Positions 1 through 5,013 of a stretch of 5,013 nt of DNA are shown here, piece by piece (the stretch's first letter is position 1; every line of letters starts with the position of its first letter). The notes under the pieces are model-generated. The model saw only the letters and a list, made by a program, of their open reading frames with translations. It ran no database searches and was not told where the DNA came from. The DNA comes from Methanobacteriota archaeon (lineage in GTDB: Archaea; Hydrothermarchaeota; Hydrothermarchaeia; Hydrothermarchaeales; SZUA-236). The stretch spans positions 1 to 5,013 of the forward strand of contig QIDD01000093.1 of NCBI GenBank assembly GCA_003230355.1, in the 5' to 3' direction. Both the position numbers and the translations under genes were made by a program.

Positions 1-56
1 GCTCTCACGCGTATATTATATATTTATTATGGGAAAGACATCCCTTCTTATTTCTC

Positions 57-69
57 GCAAGCTTTAAAT
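57..69 (+). promoter_or_regulatory. Possible archaeal TATA box for manC
   Basis: The 102 bases before manC hold no gene. TTTAAAT at 63-69, preceded by the purine-rich GCAAG that only partly fits a BRE, has the look of an archaeal TATA element. Its centre is about 37 bases before the manC ATG. Archaeal transcription normally starts about 25-27 bases downstream of the TATA centre, which would give a leader of roughly 10 bases. No strong Shine-Dalgarno precedes the ATG: GGT at 94-96 is weak and AGGG at 83-86 is too far away. A short, nearly leaderless transcript would fit this. The AT-rich run at 12-30 is a second candidate but lies too far upstream for a short leader. The call rests on motif and spacing only. 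Confidence 0.35.
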
Positions 70-102
70 GCAGGCCTATTGTAGGGATAATCTGGTATTG
101 TT

Positions 103-1458
103 ATGATTGCGCTTGTTCTTGCCGGCGGTTCTGGAACACGGCTTTGGCCTCTCAGCCGAAGTCTTTTTGCAAAGCAGTTCATAGGCTTTGGTTCAGACAC
201 GTCTCTTCTGCAGGACACCGTAAAAAAGGCGGCTAAGCATTGTGATGAAGTTGTTGTTGTGACAAACAACGCGCAGTATTTTTTGGTTCGCCATCAGCTT
301 GAAGAGGTGGGCAGCTCTGTTGAAAACATCATCCGTGAGCCTGTTGGTCGTAACACGGCTCCTGCAATCGCCTTGGGGTGCAAATATATCGAGGAAAAAC
401 TCGGTGATGTAAATGTCCTTGTAATGCCGAGCGATCACATGCTTGACGACTCATTTTTCTTGCTTGCAAAGGAGGCTGAAGGTTATGCGAAAAAGGGTCT
501 GTGCACCTTTGGCGTTAAACCCTCATTTCCGTCAACGGGCTATGGATATATCAAGCTTGGGGAGAAAAAGGGCAGCGGCTACAAGGCTTGCGGCTTCGTT
601 GAAAAACCAGATCTATTGCGGGCGAAGCAGTATGTTTCAAGCGGCGGTTATCTCTGGAACTCAGGGATATTTCTCTTCAACATAAAACGGTTGTTCACAG
701 AGTTTGAAACACATCTCCCGCAGATTTACAGCCATTTGAAATCGTCTGAGGAACTGCTGGAAAACTACGAGAACCTTCCAAGTATTTCAATCGACTTCGG
801 GCTGATGGAGAAAGCAAAAAATATCCTGGTCTTCCCATTTGAATCTGGATGGCGCGATGTCGGCTCATGGGAAAGCGTCTACGAGATGTTGGATAAAGAC
901 GAGCACGGGAATTCAACTGTAGGCGACGTAATCCCTGTGGAAAGCAGCGGTTCACTCATCTACGGCGGGGATAGGCTTATCGCGACAATAGGGATTAAAA
1001 ATCTGGTGGTTGTGGATACAAAAGACGCCTTGCTTGTTGCAGATCGATCCATGGCTGAAGATGTGCGCAGGCTTGCAGAGAGGTTGAAATCCGAGGGCAG
1101 GCCGGAGGCATCTTTTCACACAACTGTTTATCGGCCCTGGGGATACTACACGATACTTGACTTCGGCCACAGATACAAGGTTAAAAAAATCGCGATTTAT
1201 CCGGGCAGCTCGATTTCGCTTCAGCTGCACCACCACCGCGCTGAACATTGGATAGTTGTGAAAGGCGCGGCTAAAATAACAAAGGATGGTGAAGTAGTTT
1301 TTGTACATGAAAACGAGAGTATTTATGTGCCTAAATCGGTTCAGCATCGGGTGGAAAACGAGGGTAAAGTTGACCTGCATATAATCGAGATCCAGACCGG
1401 CGAGTATGTGGAGGAAGATGACATCCTGCGCTTCGACGACGTCTATGGGCGGGTGTAG
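103..1458 (+). CDS. manC: Mannose-1-phosphate guanylyltransferase / mannose-6-phosphate isomerase (bifunctional, type II PMI)
   Basis: Predicted cytosolic enzyme that interconverts fructose-6-phosphate and mannose-6-phosphate and makes GDP-mannose from mannose-1-phosphate and GTP; a separate phosphomannomutase, not in this window, does the middle step. The 451 residues have the ManC/AlgA/XanB layout. The N-terminal nucleotidyltransferase domain (about 1-265) shows the pyrophosphorylase signature GGSGTRLWPLSR at 8-19, a catalytic lysine in FAKQF (K24), GRNTAPAIA at 82-90, PSDH at 109-112, GYGYI at 146-150, FVEKP at 165-169, YLWNSGIF at 183-190 and WRDVGSW at 250-256. The C-terminal cupin isomerase domain (about 335-451) shows YRPWGYY at 343-349, metal-site residues in SLQLHHHRAEHW (372-383), H415 and IEIQTGEYVEEDDI (428-441). 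It is slightly shorter than the roughly 480 residues of enterobacterial and pseudomonad homologues, but no motif is lost. The ATG sits just before the signature loop, so no other start is likely. FAKQF in place of the common YPKQF is a mild variant. The gene stands alone on its strand here. Confidence 0.95.
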   Translation: MIALVLAGGSGTRLWPLSRSLFAKQFIGFGSDTSLLQDTVKKAAKHCDEVVVVTNNAQYFLVRHQLEEVGSSVENIIREPVGRNTAPAIALGCKYIEEKLGDVNVLVMPSDHMLDDSFFLLAKEAEGYAKKGLCTFGVKPSFPSTGYGYIKLGEKKGSGYKACGFVEKPDLLRAKQYVSSGGYLWNSGIFLFNIKRLFTEFETHLPQIYSHLKSSEELLENYENLPSISIDFGLMEKAKNILVFPFESGWRDVGSWESVYEMLDKDEHGNSTVGDVIPVESSGSLIYGGDRLIATIGIKNLVVVDTKDALLVADRSMAEDVRRLAERLKSEGRPEASFHTTVYRPWGYYTILDFGHRYKVKKIAIYPGSSISLQLHHHRAEHWIVVKGAAKITKDGEVVFVHENESIYVPKSVQHRVENEGKVDLHIIEIQTGEYVEEDDILRFDDVYGRV

Positions 1459-1461
1459 CTG

Positions 1462-3645
1462 TTACTTTGCTGTGACTTGTTCGATTATTGATTTGGCGAT
1501 TTTTTCGCCGATTGATTCGATTTTCGCCAGAGACTGAAGGTCAGCGGTTTTCAGGTTATCCAGTGTTTTGTAGCCGCGTTTATAGAGCATGCGGGCTCTG
1601 ACTCGGCCGATGCCTTTGAGCGAGACCAGTTCTAAAAGCTCAGGTCTGATGCCCATTTTAACACGTGTTTGAAGCTCTCTGATCTCAGGTGTCTTTGTAA
1701 AGTCTGTGAGTTTTCCAAGCTCAGCCATTGAGTAGAGCAGCCATACGGCGACCTCGATTTTACTGCGGACATCGCCGGGTGCTACGTTGTATTTCTCGCG
1801 AATCGCTTCTTCGCTGCTTTCATTTATCCAGTCCGCGAGAAATGAGGCCATCTTAATTTCAGAAAGCATTAGTTCATAGTCCCAGACCGCCTTGAAATCA
1901 GCAGTCTCTGTGAGCAGCTTTTTTTGATTGGCCTGCAGCACTTCTTCAAAAACCTCAAAATCACCTTTGCGCAGATAAAGGCTGCCAAGCTCACCTGTTC
2001 TCGCGATGGTGTGCAGATATGATATTTCACCTGTCTTTTTCTCCTCAGCCAGTTTCATGCTTTCACGTAGTGTTACAGCGGTTAAGGGGTCGATGTAGAG
2101 CTGGACAACCCTGCGTCCGAAGGGTGTTGCAGTGATGAGCAGGTCATCAACTCCACGGTGTTCAATCATCCCTTCACTTGCCAGAAAATCCACCACTTTT
2201 TCAAGCACAGTAGTTAAGTCAGTTAGGTCTCGTTGACATGCGAAAAGCGTTTTTGAGAAGAAGTCGAGTAGGCCGTGAGCGCTATTTGCGAAATTACTTG
2301 AAATCGCTGAGAGAACGTGGGAGCGCAGGGATGACTCGATTGCAAGCTTGGAGTAGATGTGCTCTGGCTCGGCAAGGATGTAGTTGTCGAGGAGAAAGTC
2401 TTTTTCACCATCTGTTCGGGCGATTAAAAGCGCCTCGCCATATTCATCATATCCCGGTCGTCCAGCTCTTCCCGCCATCTGCTTGTACTCAAGTACAGGT
2501 ATTTCCACGCGGCCGAGATTTACATCATAGCGCTGATAGTCCTTTATTATCACCCGCCGGGCAGGTAGATTCACGCCTGCCGCAAGTGTGGGTGTTGCAG
2601 AGATGATTTTGATACTGTTTGATTTGAAGCCCTCTTCAACGATTCGCCGCTGTTTTGAAAGCAGCCCTGCGTGGTGGAAGGCGGCCCCATTTCTAATGCA
2701 TTTTGCGAGCCGGATGCATGTCTTCGTAGGCTCTGGCAGAACTCGAAGCGCCTTTTCAGCCAAGTCAGAAAGGGCCTGTTTATCCTCTTTTGCTGCTTCT
2801 TTTATTAGGTTGAGCCCGTCGGCAAAACTTTCAACTGACCGGCGTGTGTTCAGAAATACAAGGCACTGACCACCGCTGGTAACCGCGTCCACTGCAAGAC
2901 TTGTAGCACTCTCTTTTATTGTTCGACCCTCAGCATCAATATCCACGAGATGGGAGTCGTTAAAAAGAATTGAGCGGCGGTGGTAGACACCTTCACGAAG
3001 CTCAACTGGCCTCCAATCACTTTCAATAAGTTCTGCATCAAGCCACTGTGCAATCTCACCGGCGTTTTGAACCGTTGCCGACAGTGCGAGTATCATTAAA
3101 TTGGGGTTGAGATGGCGCATCCTGGCGATTACCACTTCAAGCGTGGGGCCGCGCCGCGAGTCATGCACGAGATGCACTTCGTCAACAACTACCACTTTTA
3201 TCTCGCGCAGCCAGTCAGTGTTGTGCCGTGACAGTGAATCAACTTTTTCGCTTGTGGCAACGATTATGTCTTTCTTTGCAAGCCGGGGTTCTTTTGAATC
3301 AAGATCGCCTGTTGACATGCCAACCGAGATCCCAAGAGGCGCCCATTTCTTAAAGGCCTCGTATTTCTCGCGTGCAAGCGCCCGAAGCGGCACGATATAA
3401 AGGCATTTAGCACGGTTATTCCCCTCTGCTTTTTCTCTGAGAATCGCGCTGACCATGGCAAGCTCAGCAATCAAGGTTTTCCCGCTGGCAGTTGGAACAC
3501 TGATGAGAAATGATTTTTTCAAGTCCAAAAGCCCTTTATTCACAACGATTTCCTGAGGCTCAAAAAGCGACTCGATACCCGCGTTTTTTAAAACATCAAT
3601 CCCCTCCATAGGAAATCCAAAGCCCTCAAGCTCCTCCACCTTCAT
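1462..3645 (-). CDS. hel308: Hel308-type Ski2-like ATP-dependent DNA helicase
   Basis: Superfamily 2 3'-5' DNA helicase of the archaeal Hel308 / metazoan HELQ family, which in studied members unwinds forked DNA and lagging-strand duplexes at stalled replication forks. The 727 residues are full length for the family. Seen in order: Q-motif glutamine (Q31 in FEPQ), Walker A PTASGKT (51-57), motif Ia PLRAL (86-90), TSEK (131-134), motif II DEVH (155-158), motif III SAT (189-191), motif IV region FLNTRRS (264-270), FHHAGL (323-328), motif V TPTLAAGVNLPARR (351-364) and motif VI QMAGRAGRPG (389-398). A winged-helix region (about 406-500) and a helical ratchet domain (about 500-640) follow, then helix-hairpin-helix elements: LKGIGRVRARMLYKRG (676-691) and IESIGEKIAKSI (709-720). 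All ATPase motifs are intact. The ATG directly follows the tgt stop codon, in the same frame, with GGGGAG 7 bases upstream, so co-transcription with queA-tgt is likely. The C-terminal HhH signature separates it from RNA-acting Ski2 helicases and from bacterial Lhr. Confidence 0.93.
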   Translation of the reverse strand: MKVEELEGFGFPMEGIDVLKNAGIESLFEPQEIVVNKGLLDLKKSFLISVPTASGKTLIAELAMVSAILREKAEGNNRAKCLYIVPLRALAREKYEAFKKWAPLGISVGMSTGDLDSKEPRLAKKDIIVATSEKVDSLSRHNTDWLREIKVVVVDEVHLVHDSRRGPTLEVVIARMRHLNPNLMILALSATVQNAGEIAQWLDAELIESDWRPVELREGVYHRRSILFNDSHLVDIDAEGRTIKESATSLAVDAVTSGGQCLVFLNTRRSVESFADGLNLIKEAAKEDKQALSDLAEKALRVLPEPTKTCIRLAKCIRNGAAFHHAGLLSKQRRIVEEGFKSNSIKIISATPTLAAGVNLPARRVIIKDYQRYDVNLGRVEIPVLEYKQMAGRAGRPGYDEYGEALLIARTDGEKDFLLDNYILAEPEHIYSKLAIESSLRSHVLSAISSNFANSAHGLLDFFSKTLFACQRDLTDLTTVLEKVVDFLASEGMIEHRGVDDLLITATPFGRRVVQLYIDPLTAVTLRESMKLAEEKKTGEISYLHTIARTGELGSLYLRKGDFEVFEEVLQANQKKLLTETADFKAVWDYELMLSEIKMASFLADWINESSEEAIREKYNVAPGDVRSKIEVAVWLLYSMAELGKLTDFTKTPEIRELQTRVKMGIRPELLELVSLKGIGRVRARMLYKRGYKTLDNLKTADLQSLAKIESIGEKIAKSIIEQVTAK

Positions 3646-4761
3646 CTACAGTCTCCCCGCATATTTCGATGCCACCGGACCTGAAACCTCCTCTTTGAAT
3701 TCAGAAAGCCGCTCCTCACGAATCGCCTCTTTTGTAAGAGCCATGAGTCGCTGCATAAAATAGAGGTTGTGGATTGTCATAAGCGATTTACCTGTCTGCT
3801 CACGGCTCCTGAGAAGATGATGAATATAGGCGCGGCTGTGGTTTTTGCAGCTGTAGCATTTGCATCCATCCTCAATTGGCGCGGTGTCATCTTTGAACCC
3901 GCCTCTGTAGATGTTCAGATAACCCTGGAATGTGTAGGCTCCGTTGTGCCGGGCGTTTCGAGTTGGAAAGGTAGAGTCAAAAATATCCATTCCAGAGGTG
4001 ATCGCGTCGATTATCTCGGTTGGCGATCCCAGGCCCATGAGATAGCGGGGGCGGTTTTTTGGCAGTATCTCTGCCTGCTCTCGAAGTATTCTGCTCATAA
4101 CCTCTTTGGGTTCGCCGATTGAAAGCCCGCCGATTGCGTAGCCGTCAAAACCGATTTCCACAAGGGCGTCAGCGCTTCTGCGCCGCAGGACTGGGTCTGT
4201 TCCCCCCTGTGTGATTGCAAAGAGGAGCTGGCCATCCGACCTATTTGCCTCTTTACATCTACGCGCCCAGCGAGTTGTGCGTTCAACAGATGCCAAGAGA
4301 GCGTCCCCACTACTTCCAAAGGGCACAAGATCGTCAAGCACCATCATAACGTCCGAGCCAAGCCGGTTCTGAATGTCGATGCAGCTTTCAGGCGTAAGCA
4401 GGTGTCTGCTCCTATCAAGAGGTGAACGAAAAGACACTCCTTTTTCACTGGTTTTCTCATAAAACTCAGGGCTCAACATCTGAAACCCGCCGCTGTCAGT
4501 AAAGACCGTGCGATCCCAGCCCATGAACATGTGGAGCCCGCCAGCCGCTTCGATTACCTCTAGGCCAGGGCGCAGGTAGAGGACGAAGGCGTTTGAGATA
4601 AGCGCATCAAATCCCAGCCCCGCTACAGTTTCGAAGGAGAGTGTTTTAACCGACCCGTTTGTGGCTACAGGCATGAAAGCCGGTGTTTCAACAACTCCGC
4701 TTGCTGTGTGCAGCCGTCCGATTCTTGCTCCGCTTGGGTCAACATGGGTTACTTCAAACAT
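3646..4761 (-). CDS. tgt: tRNA-guanine(34) transglycosylase, bacterial type (queuosine pathway)
   Basis: Cytosolic enzyme that exchanges guanine at position 34 of tRNAs with GUN anticodons (Asp, Asn, His, Tyr) for preQ1. The 371-residue TIM barrel has the bacterial length and layout: FMPVATNGSVKTL (29-41), TDSGGFQ (88-94) with general base D89, QGG (185-187), YAIGGLSIGE (208-217), LMGLGSP (241-247), nucleophile D262 in IFDSTFPTRNAR (260-271), and a zinc site made by C300, C302, C305 and H331 next to SRAYIHHL (309-316). It lacks the C-terminal extension and PUA domain of archaeosine transglycosylases. Two pocket segments differ from the usual bacterial sequence: DDL (143-145) where E. coli and Zymomonas have DEC, and NAFVLY (57-62) where NT[FY]HL is usual. 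The nucleophile, general base and zinc ligands are all present. Start: a TTG at 4764 would add one residue, but the ATG at 4761 has GAGGT 7 bases upstream and matches the family start, so I use it. Only 5 bases separate it from the queA stop. Confidence 0.94.
   Translation of the reverse strand: MFEVTHVDPSGARIGRLHTASGVVETPAFMPVATNGSVKTLSFETVAGLGFDALISNAFVLYLRPGLEVIEAAGGLHMFMGWDRTVFTDSGGFQMLSPEFYEKTSEKGVSFRSPLDRSRHLLTPESCIDIQNRLGSDVMMVLDDLVPFGSSGDALLASVERTTRWARRCKEANRSDGQLLFAITQGGTDPVLRRRSADALVEIGFDGYAIGGLSIGEPKEVMSRILREQAEILPKNRPRYLMGLGSPTEIIDAITSGMDIFDSTFPTRNARHNGAYTFQGYLNIYRGGFKDDTAPIEDGCKCYSCKNHSRAYIHHLLRSREQTGKSLMTIHNLYFMQRLMALTKEAIREERLSEFKEEVSGPVASKYAGRL
3653..3658 (-). promoter_or_regulatory. 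Shine-Dalgarno of hel308, inside the tgt 3' end
   Basis: GGGGAG on the - strand ends 7 bases before the hel308 ATG and lies within the last sense codons of tgt. It gives hel308 its own initiation signal although there is no intergenic space. This supports the chosen start and suggests coupled translation with tgt. Confidence 0.7.
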
Positions 4762-4766
4762 CAATT

Positions 4767-5013
4767 TTACCTCAAAATTAACATTGCGTCTCCAAAGCTG
4801 TAGAATCGGTATTTCTCTCTGATAGCGTGCTCGTAGGCGTTGAATACCCGCTCTCTTCCGAAGAGGGCAGAGACCAAAAGGAGCAGGCTTGATTTTGGCA
4901 GGTGAAAATTTGTAATCATCCCTTTGATAGGGGTTTTGAACTTGTAGCCCGGCGCGATGAAAAGACTGCTCTGCCCAGTGCCAGGTTTAACAGCTCCACC
5001 GATATTCGCAGAC
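4767..5013 (-). CDS. queA: S-adenosylmethionine:tRNA ribosyltransferase-isomerase, C-terminal part (cut by window edge)
   Basis: Predicted cytosolic enzyme that transfers and isomerises the ribosyl part of S-adenosylmethionine onto preQ1 at tRNA position 34, giving epoxyqueuosine, the step after Tgt. Only the last 81 residues and the TAA stop are in the window, and the reading frame stays open to the edge. The fragment carries family C-terminal hallmarks: [14 protein letters not shown], where E. coli has a TGETDIFIYPGY-type segment; the conserved [17 protein letters not shown]; then [22 protein letters not shown]. It ends four residues after the GDAM block, close to the normal end of the family, so the C-terminus is not truncated. 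Its stop codon overlaps the tgt Shine-Dalgarno, placing queA upstream of tgt in the same operon, a common bacterial arrangement. The N-terminal part and the operon promoter lie beyond the right edge. Confidence 0.95.
   Translation of the reverse strand, partial: SANIGGAVKPGTGQSSLFIAPGYKFKTPIKGMITNFHLPKSSLLLLVSALFGRERVFNAYEHAIREKYRFYSFGDAMLILR
4769..4773 (-). promoter_or_regulatory. Shine-Dalgarno of tgt, overlapping the queA stop
   Basis: GAGGT on the - strand, 7 bases before the ATG at 4761, overlaps the last queA codons and the first base of its TAA stop. It decides between the ATG and the TTG one codon earlier, since it would be only 4 bases from the TTG. The overlap points to translational coupling of queA and tgt. 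Confidence 0.75.

Noticed and set aside
31..44. GGGA...TCCC inverted repeat upstream of manC as a terminator of an upstream gene.
   Set aside because: The stem is only 4 bp and no clear T-run follows; no upstream gene is visible.
63..91. A bacterial sigma70-like promoter: TTTAAA at 63-68 and GATAAT at 86-91, 17 bases apart.
   Set aside because: The -35 match is only partial, the implied start would leave a leader of about 5 bases with no Shine-Dalgarno, and the same TTTAAA is better explained as an archaeal TATA box. It stays possible if the host is a bacterium.
77..101. Direct repeat TATTGT at 77-82 and 96-101, 19 bases apart, as a possible operator.
   Set aside because: Six bases in a short AT-rich region are expected by chance, and there is no symmetry or third copy.
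952..1380. A 142-codon open frame on the - strand inside manC.
   Set aside because: It is wholly antisense to the conserved isomerase domain, has no recognisable motif, and its translation does not look like a protein family.
2238..3400. Several + strand open frames of about 90-120 codons inside hel308 (2238-2606, 2588-2869, 3101-3400).
   Set aside because: They lie opposite conserved helicase motifs; their translations are rich in Arg, Ser and Cys without domain motifs, as expected for antisense shadows.
1462..4761. A Dpd-like DNA 7-deazaguanine modification system, since a TGT-family enzyme sits next to a helicase.
   Set aside because: The transglycosylase has the full tRNA-type layout and zinc site and is coupled to queA, and the helicase is Hel308, not one of the Dpd-associated proteins; no other dpd gene is visible.
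4848..4868. CTCTTC/GAAGAG palindrome within the queA 3' part.
   Set aside because: It is inside conserved coding sequence (the FGRE codons), has essentially no loop, and is not followed by a T-run on either strand.

Overview
The window carries four protein genes and almost no non-coding DNA. On the + strand, a short upstream region (1-102) leads into a complete bifunctional GDP-mannose pyrophosphorylase / phosphomannose isomerase gene (manC, 103-1458). On the - strand, read from the right edge leftwards, lie the 3' end of queA (cut by the window edge), a complete bacterial-type tRNA-guanine transglycosylase gene (tgt), and a complete Hel308-type Ski2-like DNA helicase gene (hel308). The last two abut with no spacer. 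manC and hel308 converge with only 3 bp between their stop codons.

The likely host is an archaeon, probably euryarchaeal, but this is an inference. Hel308 with its characteristic helix-hairpin-helix tail is an archaeal (and metazoan HELQ) family, and the whole protein reads like the Archaeoglobus/methanogen forms. The manC upstream region has a TTTAAA element at the right distance for an archaeal TATA box. Against this, QueA and this short zinc-binding Tgt belong to the bacterial queuosine pathway, whereas archaea normally carry a longer archaeosine transglycosylase with a PUA domain. The window is therefore a domain-of-life mosaic: either an archaeon that acquired queA-tgt, or less likely a bacterium that acquired hel308.

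The two queuosine genes work in sequence. Tgt swaps G34 of GUN-anticodon tRNAs for preQ1, and QueA adds the epoxycyclopentanediol group from S-adenosylmethionine to give epoxyqueuosine. Hel308 has no known role in that pathway. Its tight spacing to tgt, a Shine-Dalgarno inside the tgt coding sequence, and the single in-frame TAG separating the two genes suggest co-transcription and coupled translation. manC is a separate unit supplying GDP-mannose, in archaea usually for surface glycans or other mannosylated compounds. I see no RNA genes, mobile elements, CRISPR arrays or clear terminators.
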